DNA of 42,100 nt from Deltaproteobacteria bacterium (GCA_019308645.1 JAFDHR010000002.1:1-42100), one strand, 5' to 3'. Counted from the first letter of the stretch, positions 5,746-12,202 are shown. The notes: generated by a model from the letters alone, not told the origin. Translations and numbers: made by a program.

Positions 5746-6078
5746 ATGAAAAAGAAAATCTATCTAGCATGTCCATACAGCCATCCAGACCCGAAAGTAA
5801 GGGAGTGGAGAGTTGAACAGGTGAACAGGAAGGCCGCTGAATTAATGGAGTCTGGATATTTAGTTTTCAGTCCTTTAAGTCATTCTGTTCCAATTTCTAA
5901 ATATTGTCGAGTTGACCCCTGTGATAATGATTTTTGGCTAGAGCAGGACCTCTGGATTCTTAGTAGTTGTGATGAGATCCGTGTTTTGTGTTTACCTGGA
6001 TGGGAAAGATCTGAAGGCATAAAAGCCGAGATTGAGATTGCTAAGTCTTTAGGGAAAGTTTTATATTTGACATGTTAA
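5746..6078 (+). CDS. DUF1937-type nucleoside deoxyribosyltransferase-like protein
   Basis: A 110-residue protein with MKKKIYLACPYSHPDP at the start (the Y-L-A-x-P-Y motif), GYLVFSPLSHSVPI near residue 40, a CDEIRVLCLPGWERSEGIKAEIEIAK stretch (quoted here in part as PGWERSEGI) near residues 75-100 and YLTC at the end. This is the layout of DUF1937 proteins, related to nucleoside 2-deoxyribosyltransferases; a role in nucleotide salvage or modification is inferred from the fold only. GAGGAAC precedes the ATG. Its stop overlaps the start of the methyltransferase. Confidence 0.75.
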   Translation: MKKKIYLACPYSHPDPKVREWRVEQVNRKAAELMESGYLVFSPLSHSVPISKYCRVDPCDNDFWLEQDLWILSSCDEIRVLCLPGWERSEGIKAEIEIAKSLGKVLYLTC

Positions 6079-6947
6079 TACGGGATCATTATCAAAATTT
6101 TAAGAGATATAATCTTCCGAAAGCACAATTAATTATTGCCGACATCCCATACAATATTGGCATAAATGCATATGGCTCCAACCCGGCATGGTATATTGAC
6201 GGAGATAACTCAAAAGGCGAAAGTGATCTTGCCGGCAAGAAGTTTTTCGCAACTGATGAAAATTTCAATTCTGCTGAATTTATGCATTTTTGCAGTAAGA
6301 TGATGAGAAAGGAGCCTAAAAAAAAGGGTTGTGCGCCTGCAATGATAATCTTTTGCTCGTTTGAGCAGCAACACGGATTAATTGAACTTGCAAAACGGTA
6401 TGATATAAAGAAATATATAAATTTAATTTTTAGAAAGAATTTTAGCGCGCAAGTCCTAAAGGCAAATATGAGAATTGTAAATAACGCTGAATATGGCTTA
6501 TTATTGTTTAGAGATAAACTCCCAAAATTCAACAACAATGGAAAAATGATATTTAATATAATTGATTGGGAAAAGGATAAAAATACCAGCCCGTTATATG
6601 AAAAAATCCATCCCACTCAAAAACCAATACCTTTGCTCGAAAAATTAATAAATATTTTTACGGATGAGGGTGATGTAGTAGCCGATCCTGTGGCTGGGAG
6701 TGGATCGACAATAATAGCAGCAGAAAATCTTAACCGGAAGGCCTATGGTTTTGAAATAGATAGGAAAATTTATCGAAAAGCAGAAAAATGGATTGATTAT
6801 AATAAAAAAGTTCGAGAAGAAATAAACAAAACGCTATTTTCACAAACACTTTTAGACAAAACAGATCCAGGGCAAATGTGTTTATGGGGAAATTATGGGA
6901 ACAAAGCTAAAACGCCGGAAAAAAACCCGAAAGCAAAAGATAGCTGA
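6072..6947 (+). CDS. DNA methyltransferase (N6-adenine/N4-cytosine, beta class)
   Basis: A 291-residue protein. The catalytic motif near residue 24 is DIPY (IIADIPYNIG), a variant of DPPY; the SAM-binding motif comes afterwards (VADPVAGSGSTIIAAENLNR near residue 214). Catalytic motif before SAM motif is the order of the beta class (N6_N4_Mtase). HPTQKPIPLLEKLI precedes the SAM motif, as usual. No restriction enzyme is adjacent, so it is likely an orphan phage methylase protecting DNA or marking it for regulation. Target specificity cannot be read from the sequence. Confidence 0.85.
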   Translation: MLIRDHYQNFKRYNLPKAQLIIADIPYNIGINAYGSNPAWYIDGDNSKGESDLAGKKFFATDENFNSAEFMHFCSKMMRKEPKKKGCAPAMIIFCSFEQQHGLIELAKRYDIKKYINLIFRKNFSAQVLKANMRIVNNAEYGLLLFRDKLPKFNNNGKMIFNIIDWEKDKNTSPLYEKIHPTQKPIPLLEKLINIFTDEGDVVADPVAGSGSTIIAAENLNRKAYGFEIDRKIYRKAEKWIDYNKKVREEINKTLFSQTLLDKTDPGQMCLWGNYGNKAKTPEKNPKAKDS

Positions 6948-7083
6948 GGGGTTTTTAACTTGCAAATCAGAGAAAACGCCAAGGTCTTTGATCGAGGCGT
7001 TGAACAAAATATCGTTAGAGGAGATACGGAATGACACTATCCAAACTATCCGTAATGCAGGAACTATCGATAAGGGACGATAG
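6895..7083 (+). CDS. Small basic hypothetical protein
   Basis: A 62-residue frame beginning MGTKLKRRKKTRKQKIAEG, overlapping the last 53 bases of the methyltransferase gene and the first 53 bases of the next gene. Very basic at the N-terminus and helical after that. GGGG lies nine bases before the ATG. The double overlap makes it less certain than its neighbours; no family was recognised. Confidence 0.4.
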   Translation: MGTKLKRRKKTRKQKIAEGFLTCKSEKTPRSLIEALNKISLEEIRNDTIQTIRNAGTIDKGR

Positions 7084-7243
7084 GGGGAATTGCCGTTGCC
7101 CGTATTGTGGCAAATACCGCAAAAGATCGGAGTTTGAGGAACAATCTCCCCATGTGCCCCTGATCGATGCAGGCAGTAAAATTATGGGCCATCTCCATGT
7201 TCCGGCGGCGTGCAAATATTGCCTGGAAGCGGAAAATCCTTGA
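7031..7243 (+). CDS. Small zinc-finger protein
   Basis: A 70-residue protein with CPYCGKYR near residue 22 and CKYC near residue 61, a probable four-cysteine zinc finger with His residues between (GHLHVPAACKYC). GAGGAGA precedes the ATG. Such small HNH-like or ribbon proteins are common in phage replication regions; whether it is a nuclease or only a binding protein cannot be told. A strong promoter starts at its stop codon. Confidence 0.6.
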   Translation: MTLSKLSVMQELSIRDDRGNCRCPYCGKYRKRSEFEEQSPHVPLIDAGSKIMGHLHVPAACKYCLEAENP

Positions 7244-7269
7244 CATGATCGGAAATATGGGTTTTAATA
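7241..7269 (+). promoter_or_regulatory. Rightward promoter before the replication genes
   Basis: TTGACA (7241-7246), 17-bp spacer, TTTAAT (7264-7269). The -10 box is identical to that of the promoter at 2027-2056. RNA would start near 7276, about 40 bases before the folded leader at 7314. Confidence 0.6.
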
Positions 7270-7275
7270 GGTGCA

Positions 7276-7388
7276 TGCTAAATAGTGAATATGATAAATA
7301 CTTGCAAAACAGAAAAGCCTTTTGGAATCCCTTAATCGTAAGGTTAAGGGCGGTATCACAGCCGAGCATGTTCCAAGAGGCTTTTGTA
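7276..7388 (+). ncRNA. Folded leader or small RNA before the replication gene
   Basis: AAAAGCCT-TTGGAA (7314-7327) pairs with TTCCAA-AGGCTTTT (7371-7385) over 14 base pairs with one bulged G. Inside are CCCTTAA/TTAAGGG (7329-7350) and CGG/CCG (7351-7364), then a 6-nt linker. The tail TTTTGTATTTT makes it terminator-like, but the GGAGG of the replication gene follows at once. It may act as an attenuator, a translational control element or a processed small RNA. The plan matches the small RNA candidates at 1861-2020 and 10099-10230. Confidence 0.5.
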
Positions 7389-7402
7389 TTTTGGAGGTTG
7401 TG

Positions 7403-8020
7403 TTGCAATACTTAAAGGTTAAGAATTGGGAAGATTTTCAACATTATAAAGACAGGGAGCCGAAGTGGATTAAAGTTTATCGGACACTTTTAATGGATTA
7501 TAAATTTGAACAATTAACGGATGCAGAATTTGGCGCATTAGTTAAAATATGGCTTTTAGCGTCCCAAATCGACAATCACATACCTAACGATCCTTCCTTT
7601 ATCCAACGAAAATGTGGGCTTTCACAAGAACCTGATATTAAAAAATATTTACAACTTGAATTTCTTATTTTTGATAATTCGTACAAATCTGTACAGAATG
7701 GTACAGAACTGTACACAGAGACAGAGACAGAGACAGAGACAGAGACAGAGACAGATATATGCCCAGAGTTTAAATTTAAAATAAAAACTAAAATTCCTTC
7801 CAATATTTTCCTTACCGACAAAATGAAAAATTATGTTGAAGATCAAGGCGGAAATAACGGAAGGGCTAAACACCTTTTTGAAGATTTTTGCAATTATCAC
7901 ACTGCTAAAGGAAATAAGTTTAACGATTGGACAGCGGCTTTTTATCAATGGACCAGAAACGATAAAAAGTGGAATCCAGAAAAATATCAAAAAATTGTCT
8001 ATCCAGATAGTGAAAAGTGA
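7403..8020 (+). CDS. Replication initiation protein (winged-helix, O-like)
   Basis: About 205 residues from the TTG at 7403, chosen because GGAGG lies five bases upstream; frames reaching further back cross the folded leader. Residues 1-95 (WEDFQHYKDREPKWIKVYR... then LTDAEFGALVKIWLLASQID) match the N-terminal DNA-binding domain of phage replisome organisers. A TE-repeat linker follows, then a helical C-terminal domain (AKHLFEDFCNYHTAKGNKF...W) likely to load the helicase. Four GTACA iterons and an AT-rich stretch lie inside the gene. The next gene is a DnaB/RecA-type ATPase, completing an O/P-like pair. Confidence 0.72.
   Translation: MQYLKVKNWEDFQHYKDREPKWIKVYRTLLMDYKFEQLTDAEFGALVKIWLLASQIDNHIPNDPSFIQRKCGLSQEPDIKKYLQLEFLIFDNSYKSVQNGTELYTETETETETETETDICPEFKFKIKTKIPSNIFLTDKMKNYVEDQGGNNGRAKHLFEDFCNYHTAKGNKFNDWTAAFYQWTRNDKKWNPEKYQKIVYPDSEK
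7681..7720 (+). repeat. Four GTACA direct repeats spaced exactly 10 bp (origin-like iterons)
   Basis: GTACAAATCT, GTACAGAATG, GTACAGAACT and GTACACAGAG follow each other without gaps, one helical turn apart, inside the replication initiator gene. They are followed by a hexamer repeat and then AT-rich DNA (about 7757-7815). Iterons plus an unwinding region inside the initiator gene is the layout of the lambda origin within gene O. Confidence 0.6.
7715..7756 (+). repeat. Hexanucleotide tandem repeat (ACAGAG)6
   Basis: Six perfect ACAGAG units plus one ACAGAT, encoding a Thr-Glu repeat in the linker of the initiator protein. Copy-number change would keep the frame and alter only linker length. 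Confidence 0.9.
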
Positions 8021-8871
8021 CTAGTCGAGATATTGAAATCTGGGAAATGTTGGAATGGGTTAACGAAGCTCCTGGCTGGTTTTCTCTTAGAGATTTAACC
8101 AATGATCCGGCGTATTTTTCTCATTACACCAGGAAATGCGAAACGCTTGTAAAAACCGGGCATTTAATTCGGCATCCAAACAGAAGGGCCGTCTATAAAA
8201 AGAAAGAATCCGAGCTTGAAGAAATGGACTATGTAAATGCTCATGGCGAGTCTGTAGATATCTGGCTGCCATTTAATTTAAGCGACATGGTCGAGATATT
8301 TGACGGTAATCTAATTATTGTCGCTGGCGCAAAGTCAGCAGGTAAAACCGCCTTATTATTAAATATTATTAAGGAAAATAGATTCAGGTGGGACGTCCGG
8401 TATTTCAACTCTGAGATGGGAGAGAATGAGCTCCACCGGAGGCTTAATAATTTCTATGATGTAAATATTGACGATTGGAATTTCAAAGCATATCGCAGGG
8501 CCAGCAACTTTGGCGATGTTGTTTTCAAAGGCCCGAACTATTTAAATATAATCGATTTTCTTGAAGTCCATGACGAGTTTTACGCGATAGGTAGAGAATT
8601 GAAGAACATACACGACAATTTAGGGGGTGCCATTGGGATTGTGGCGTTGCAAAAAAATCCCGGGCAGGAAGTTGGCCTGGGCTCTTGGAGATCGGCAGAA
8701 GTAGCGCGTCTTTATTTATCATTAGACAAGGGGGTTGCAAAAATAACCGATGCTAAAAATTTTAGAAACCCCGAAGACAATCCGAACGGAAAGGTCACGA
8801 TGTTTAAAATCCGTCATGGTTCGCAAATAAGCAATCCCAGAGGATGGGGGAGAATTCAAAAAGATGATTAA
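8017..8871 (+). CDS. DnaB/RecA-type replicative ATPase with N-terminal winged helix
   Basis: A 284-residue protein starting at GTG 8017, overlapping the previous stop; an ATG at 8047 is the alternative. Residues 1-75 look like a winged helix (SLRDLTNDPAYFSHYTRKCETL...GHLIRHPNRRAVY). Residues about 100-110 hold Walker A GAKSAGKTALL, then NSEMGENELHRRL (the Glu after beta-strand 2), GAIGIVALQKNPG as a Walker B/sensor-like region and a late RHG motif. This is the RecA fold of DnaB-family helicases in a short form. It probably unwinds or loads helicase at the adjacent origin. Confidence 0.75.
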   Translation: MTSRDIEIWEMLEWVNEAPGWFSLRDLTNDPAYFSHYTRKCETLVKTGHLIRHPNRRAVYKKKESELEEMDYVNAHGESVDIWLPFNLSDMVEIFDGNLIIVAGAKSAGKTALLLNIIKENRFRWDVRYFNSEMGENELHRRLNNFYDVNIDDWNFKAYRRASNFGDVVFKGPNYLNIIDFLEVHDEFYAIGRELKNIHDNLGGAIGIVALQKNPGQEVGLGSWRSAEVARLYLSLDKGVAKITDAKNFRNPEDNPNGKVTMFKIRHGSQISNPRGWGRIQKDD

Positions 8872-8943
8872 GCCGGAAAAAGCAATAAGAAAATCCTTAT
8901 TGTTCTTTTCCCAGGTAAAAACACAATAAACAGGAGGTTAAGG

Positions 8944-9240
8944 ATGATGAACGATGAAGCGGGTTGGAAATTAATCGGATTTGCGTTGATATTATTGAGT
9001 GCTGCGATAATGATATTTTGTGTTATCGGGGTGTATGACTCTTTTTGGCATGTCCCGGGAAAAAACGCAACAATACGTCAATTATCTCAAAAAAACGAGT
9101 TGTTGCAGGCCGAAAACCGTAAATTAAAAATGGGTATGCACTTTGAGAACCTTTGGTTATTGACTGCGGATGAAAATGATAAGCTGGATTTTTCTATGCT
9201 TGAGGATATGCTTTGTGAAAAGAGGGGGTTATGCAAATAA
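8944..9240 (+). CDS. Membrane-anchored coiled-coil protein
   Basis: A 98-residue protein: one membrane span at residues about 10-32 (LIGFALILLSAAIMIFCVIGVY), then a coiled coil (TIRQLSQKNELLQAENRKL) facing the periplasm or cytoplasm. GGAGG lies six bases before the ATG at 8944. It overlaps the resolvase gene by ten bases. It resembles an i-spanin in plan but lies in the replication region, away from the lysis genes, so the role is open. Confidence 0.55.
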   Translation: MMNDEAGWKLIGFALILLSAAIMIFCVIGVYDSFWHVPGKNATIRQLSQKNELLQAENRKLKMGMHFENLWLLTADENDKLDFSMLEDMLCEKRGLCK

Positions 9241-9740
9241 AAAAAACACCCGCGCAAAAAGCAATCCGGGTACTAGCAATAGACCCCGGTCCTGTCGAAT
9301 CGGCATATGTTCAGTGGGATGGGGAAAATATTGAAGCATTTGGCATAGAAGATAATGAGACTGTGCTTGATTTGGTAAATTTGGTCGGGGGAGCTCCTAA
9401 AAATCTGGCTATCGAACAAGTACGATCGTACGGGATGCCAGTCGGTGCTACGGTTTTCGACACGGTGTTCTGGACAGGCCGATTTTGCCAAGCTTGGCAT
9501 GGTGATTTTTGGCTGGTGCCGAGACTGGAGGTGAAATTGCATATATGTCATGACAGCCGGGCCAAAGACTCTAATATTATCCAAGCGTTGGCTGACAGGT
9601 TTGCGTATGGAACGCGTAATTTAGGTAAGGGCATAAAAAAAAAGCCGGGCTTTTTTTATGGATTTCGTAAGGATATTTGGCAGGCATTTGCCTTAGCGGT
9701 TTTTTTTGTGGACGTGCGAAGTAATCAGGTGCAGCTGTAA
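9231..9740 (+). CDS. RuvC-like Holliday junction resolvase
   Basis: A 169-residue protein with the RNase H-like fold of phage RuvC relatives: VLAIDPGPVESAYV near residue 14 (first catalytic Asp), LAIEQVRSYG near residue 60 (Glu) and DIWQAFALAVF near residue 150 (C-terminal acidic helix). It would cut branched DNA arising from recombination or replication before packaging. AGAGGGGG lies just before the ATG. An intrinsic terminator follows at 9762-9792, so it is probably the last gene of the rightward replication transcript. Confidence 0.75.
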   Translation: MQIKKTPAQKAIRVLAIDPGPVESAYVQWDGENIEAFGIEDNETVLDLVNLVGGAPKNLAIEQVRSYGMPVGATVFDTVFWTGRFCQAWHGDFWLVPRLEVKLHICHDSRAKDSNIIQALADRFAYGTRNLGKGIKKKPGFFYGFRKDIWQAFALAVFFVDVRSNQVQL

Positions 9741-9761
9741 AGATATGCAAGACCTTGCCTA

Positions 9762-9792
9762 AAAAGCCTCTTAAACGCGCTGAGAGGCTTTT
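9762..9792 (+). terminator. Terminator-like hairpin after the resolvase gene
   Basis: AAAAGCCTCT (9762-9771) pairs with AGAGGCTTTT (9783-9792) over 10 base pairs, with an 11-nt loop and a second T run shortly after. Confidence 0.6.
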
Positions 9793-9850
9793 CCTGGGGT
9801 TTTTTCACATCAAGGCATATACACACACACATATACACAAAGGAGGCATT

Positions 9851-10033
9851 ATGAAAAAATTAGTTATCGCGGCAATTATTTTTTTTTTGAGTACATCCAT
9901 TGCGCTGGCGACCGGCTGCTTTCTAACCGGCGAAAGAGTCACAGGACTGAATAAAATTTGCTATTATCGATGTATTGACGGGGACATGGCAATTACTATC
10001 GATGCGTGTGAACTGTGCCCGTTGTCCTTATGA
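9851..10033 (+). CDS. Small secreted cysteine-rich protein
   Basis: A 60-residue protein from the ATG at 9851 (AGGAGG four bases upstream). Residues 1-19 (MKKLVIAAIIFFLSTSIALA) form a Sec signal peptide. The mature part, TGCFLTGERVTGLNKICYYRC... to CELCPLSL, has five cysteines and belongs to a recurrent type of small phage protein. It would be exported to the periplasm; function unknown. Confidence 0.65.
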   Translation: MKKLVIAAIIFFLSTSIALATGCFLTGERVTGLNKICYYRCIDGDMAITIDACELCPLSL

Positions 10034-10062
10034 AAAATAAGAAAAAAATGTGAAGAAAAAAC

Positions 10063-10092
10063 TTGACAACACTATATGTCGTGGTTTACACA
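10063..10092 (+). promoter_or_regulatory. Rightward promoter with operator-like word in the spacer
   Basis: TTGACA (10063-10068), 18-bp spacer, TACACA (10087-10092). The spacer contains ACTATATGTCGTGGT (10071-10085), which matches the word at 2037-2051 at 14 of 15 positions. Confidence 0.55.
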
Positions 10093-10098
10093 TAAGCC

Positions 10099-10230
10099 AT
10101 GACAAGTTTAACGGTTAAAAATAGTATTGCATTTTCGGGCAGTCCACTGAGAAGTGGAGCCTCGCCGTTAGGTCTTGTCGCTGTCCGAATCCTAAAGAGC
10201 CATCTGTATTAATTTGCAGGTGGCTTTTTT
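10099..10230 (+). ncRNA. Candidate small structured RNA 2
   Basis: RNA would start near 10099 and end at the terminator at 10230, about 130 nt. TTCGGGCAG (10134-10142) pairs with CTGTCCGAA (10181-10189). Immediately inside are TCCACT/AGTGGA with a GAGA tetraloop (10143-10158) and GCCT/AGGT with a 7-nt loop (10159-10173), then a 7-nt linker. This is the same plan as the RNA at 1861-2020, including the GNRA-type loop, the 7-nt loop and the 7-nt linker. A 37-codon frame also starts at 10099 and is a weaker alternative reading. Confidence 0.55.
10199..10230 (+). terminator. Intrinsic terminator of small RNA 2
   Basis: GCCATCTG (10199-10206) pairs with CAGGTGGC (10217-10224), one wobble pair, followed by six T and TATTT. 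Confidence 0.8.
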
Positions 10231-10576
10231 ATTTGCCGGAGATATGGTGCTCTCGGTCAAGCTGCCATGACGTTACTGGAGCCACGCACGAGAGTAGCAG
10301 CCGGCAGATTAGGTCTGGATACGTTCTCTCAGCATTGGTTACTACCACAGGAACCGCCCTTGCAAAAACGGCACAAAAGATCTGGTCTTATAGGAAAAGA
10401 TGAAATATTGAGCCTGGAAAGATAAATACACTGACAAACGCACGGAGTTTTTGGTAGTTTTCTTCGTTTTGGACCAGGTTACAATACAATTTTCCGTTTA
10501 TTTAGTTTGTTTTTGAGAAGACCTAAAAAATAGGACTATCTCAATAAAAAGGTTCCTATACCCAAAAAGAGATACC
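10231..10576. other. Noncoding stretch with nested inverted repeats
   Basis: No gene is supported. GCCGG (10235-10239) and CCGGC (10301-10305) enclose CTCTCG (10250-10255) and CGAGAG (10289-10294), suggesting another folded RNA or a DNA site. The remainder to 10576 is AT-rich without clear features, except a weak hairpin (AAGGT/ACCTT, 10549-10578) that could terminate the leftward accessory operon. Confidence 0.4.
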
Positions 10577-10747
10577 TTAATGAATTGATTCAAGCATTTT
10601 CTCTCTCGACAACTCAATACAACGATCACATACACATAGATTAACCGTTGCTTCCCTATCCGTGAATGATATCCGGTATTTTACCGGGCGTTGCCTGCAG
10701 ATGTAACAGGTGTCATTAATGTTAATTTTTTGAATGGTATTAATCAT
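10577..10747 (-). CDS. Small zinc-ribbon protein
   Basis: A 56-residue protein from the ATG at 10747, chosen for the GGAGG eight bases upstream. It carries CYICRQRP near residue 13 and CVCDRCIEL near residue 41, so a four-cysteine zinc site is likely. It is the last gene of the leftward accessory group. Function unknown; such ribbons often bind DNA or RNA polymerase. Confidence 0.6.
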   Translation of the reverse strand: MINTIQKININDTCYICRQRPVKYRISFTDREATVNLCVCDRCIELSREKMLESIH

Positions 10748-10771
10748 TACCTTAACCTCCTTTTTTGCTTG

Positions 10772-10812
10772 ACAAAGAGCCTCCCAAATGGGATATATAG
10801 GAAGGCTCTTTG
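10772..10812. repeat. Inverted repeat between two small genes
   Basis: CAAAGAGCCT (10772-10781) and AGGCTCTTTG (10803-10812) are perfect inverted copies. No T run follows on the minus strand, so it may be a processing site or a weak attenuator rather than a terminator. Confidence 0.45.
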
Positions 10813-10817
10813 ACATG

Positions 10818-11153
10818 TTAATGTAATAGATCGGCCAACCCTAAATCGCGGAATTTCGCGGCAAGAGATTTACTAAACCCCGGATCAATGCCGAGAAACT
10901 TCATTTCCATTTCTTCATGCCAGGCTTTAATTTTACGGATCTCCTCGGCAAACTCAGCTTTATTGTCAGCGATCTGGGTAGTAACATCACCCTCGCAATA
11001 GTTAATAATTATCAAGCGTTCAGGGTTTGCCCAGGTTCCAAAATAACTGGCGTCCTGGGAAGTATCGACCTGGGCAAAACCATTTTTCGTTGAACACAGG
11101 CCAAAATCAAAAACATAGCGATCAGCCGACATAAACTCCCTTATTGTTTTCAT
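10818..11153 (-). CDS. Hypothetical accessory protein
   Basis: A 111-residue protein from the ATG at 11153 (GGGGGGAG upstream), starting MKTIREFMSADRYVFDFG. The middle is mixed alpha/beta (LIIINYCEGDVTTQIADN) and the C-terminal half helical (EEIRKIKAWHEEMEMKF). Not recognised; no signal peptide or membrane span. The arrangement with other small genes between 10577 and 12398 suggests host-takeover or defence functions. Confidence 0.55.
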   Translation of the reverse strand: MKTIREFMSADRYVFDFGLCSTKNGFAQVDTSQDASYFGTWANPERLIIINYCEGDVTTQIADNKAEFAEEIRKIKAWHEEMEMKFLGIDPGFSKSLAAKFRDLGLADLLH

Positions 11154-11170
11154 TTCTCCCCCCATTATAA

Positions 11171-11208
11171 AAACGGCGCATCCCGATTATTCGGCAATGC
11201 GCCATTTT
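11171..11208. terminator. Bidirectional intrinsic terminator
   Basis: GGCGCAT (11175-11181) pairs with ATGCGCC (11197-11203), with an inner CCG/CGG. Seven T follow on the plus strand, and five T on the minus strand just before the ribosome binding site of the gene at 11153. On the minus strand it would work as an attenuator in the accessory operon. Confidence 0.6.
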
Positions 11209-11256
11209 TTTAAAAAACGTTCGCCATGTTTGGATCATTTTAGCATCCATATTCAC

Positions 11257-11476
11257 TCACCTCCCCAGTGATCGGCAGCCGACAATTCTGCCGGTCTCAT
11301 CCCGCACAACATCCGCCGGGATTGGTGACAGAAGTTTTGATCCCATCGATTTCGGCGGCCGGAACCGTTTCGACCGCCAACCGGATCTGTCCAACACTTT
11401 CAAATCGGGCAATCTCCTGATCTTCCTCATCCAATATAATAATCGGATGAGGGGTCATGTTAACTATTCTATCCAT
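11257..11476 (-). pseudogene. Internally deleted copy of a small phage protein gene
   Basis: From the ATG at 11476 (GGGAGGTAAA upstream) a 59-residue frame encodes MDRIVNMTPHPIIILDEEDQ and more, the start of a widespread small phage protein family known by its N-x-TPH motif. It stops at 11297. The family's usual C-terminus (DVVRDETGRIVGC then RSLGR) is encoded in a different frame directly downstream and ends at 11257. The middle of the family (the G-x-P-x-x-YIVS region) is missing, so an out-of-frame internal deletion near 11310-11325 best explains it. The 59-residue product could still be made. Confidence 0.5.
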
Positions 11477-11556
11477 TTTACCTCCCTTGCCCTGGCTTAG
11501 GGCTTTTATTCCCGGCCAGCGTTCCCCTTGACCGGGTTGTATTACAATTTTGTGGT

Positions 11557-11745
11557 CTAATAGAGATTTGATAACGCGTTAATAAGTACCGGATGATGCC
11601 TATCATTGTTAATGCGCTCCCTGGTCAACCCTGGGAGAATGACCTCGTATCCTCCCAGTTCTGTCACCACTAGCCCTTCCGGGCTGTCGGTGAGAATATG
11701 GATGTCATTGTTATCGTTGCATTCAAAATATGTACTTTTTTCCAT
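11557..11745 (-). CDS. Hypothetical accessory protein, 62 residues
   Basis: Begins MEKSTYFECNDNNDIHILTD, with GGAGGG 7 bases upstream of the ATG. Mixed composition, no motif recognised. The same ribosome binding site context (ACAGGAGGGATTAA) precedes the next gene upstream at 12000, which suggests a common design of the operon. Confidence 0.6.
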   Translation of the reverse strand: MEKSTYFECNDNNDIHILTDSPEGLVVTELGGYEVILPGLTRERINNDRHHPVLINALSNLY

Positions 11746-11793
11746 AATTAATCCCTCCTGTGATGTGCCGGGATTGCTCCCGGCGGTTAATGC

Positions 11794-12000
11794 CTAATAA
11801 TAAAACCCGCAAGCCCTGGCGCAGGCGTCCTCATACGCCCGATCTCCGCAGGCCCGATCTTCATAACTGGAATTGTCTGACCGATCGTAACAGTCTTGAC
11901 ACCAGACAATCCATTTTCTGCCGTGACGTTCAAGAATCCCTTCTTTTGCGGGTACTGTTATTTCACAGTCGTGGCATATACCCTGATATTTATTTCTCAT
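11794..12000 (-). CDS. Small zinc-binding protein
   Basis: A 68-residue protein with CHDCEITVPAKEG near residue 9 and WCQDCYDR near residue 33: two C-x-x-C pairs about 22 residues apart, the layout of a treble-clef or ribbon zinc site. The C-terminus is rich in Asp, Ala and Cys (CGDRAYEDACARACGFYY). GGAGGG precedes the ATG. Function unknown. Confidence 0.62.
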   Translation of the reverse strand: MRNKYQGICHDCEITVPAKEGILERHGRKWIVWCQDCYDRSDNSSYEDRACGDRAYEDACARACGFYY

Positions 12001-12034
12001 GTCTTAATCCCTCCTGTGTTTTATATTCATGGTT

Positions 12035-12202
12035 TTAATCCAGCAAATCTGTTTCATCTATATTAATCCATGTATAAAATAAGCCAGAAGTATAAATGCA
12101 AACAATTTCGTCCGAAACATCAAGTTTAAGTCGATATTGTTTGCCATGTTTTAACAATACTGTATCCTCTCCAGTGTATGTTAACATTGAACCTTTAACC
12201 AT
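12035..12202 (-). CDS. Hypothetical 55-residue protein
   Basis: From the ATG at 12202: MVKGSMLTYTGEDTVLLKHG and on to WINIDETDLLD. The predicted fold is a small beta barrel (short strands, Gly turns). AGGAGAGG lies just upstream. The ATG overlaps the end of the preceding gene by eight bases, so translation is probably coupled. No family was recognised. Confidence 0.58.
   Translation of the reverse strand: MVKGSMLTYTGEDTVLLKHGKQYRLKLDVSDEIVCIYTSGLFYTWINIDETDLLD

Noticed and set aside
5504..5776. Minus-strand 90-residue frame opposite the HTH regulator
   Set aside because: It is antisense to the regulator and the start of the DUF1937-like gene and has no ribosome binding site.
7681..7756. CRISPR-like array
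   Set aside because: Repeats of 10 and 6 bp are contiguous and have no spacers. No CRISPR array was seen anywhere in the window.
7576..7990. Minus-strand frames with Ser-Val or Cys-Leu repeats
   Set aside because: These are the antisense readings of the ACAGAG hexamer repeat in the replication gene.
10105..10169. Possible further attC site (GTTTAAC ... GTTAGGT) in small RNA 2
   Set aside because: The R-like boxes exist but the L arms next to them do not pair, unlike the two sites at the left end.
10099..10212. 37-codon open frame starting at the predicted RNA start
   Set aside because: No ribosome binding site, and the frame ends inside the terminator. The base pairing and the match to the other RNA favour a noncoding RNA, though a leaderless peptide cannot be excluded.
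11122..11250. 42-codon minus-strand frame with GGAGG upstream
   Set aside because: It runs through a bidirectional terminator and into the next gene; composition is poor.
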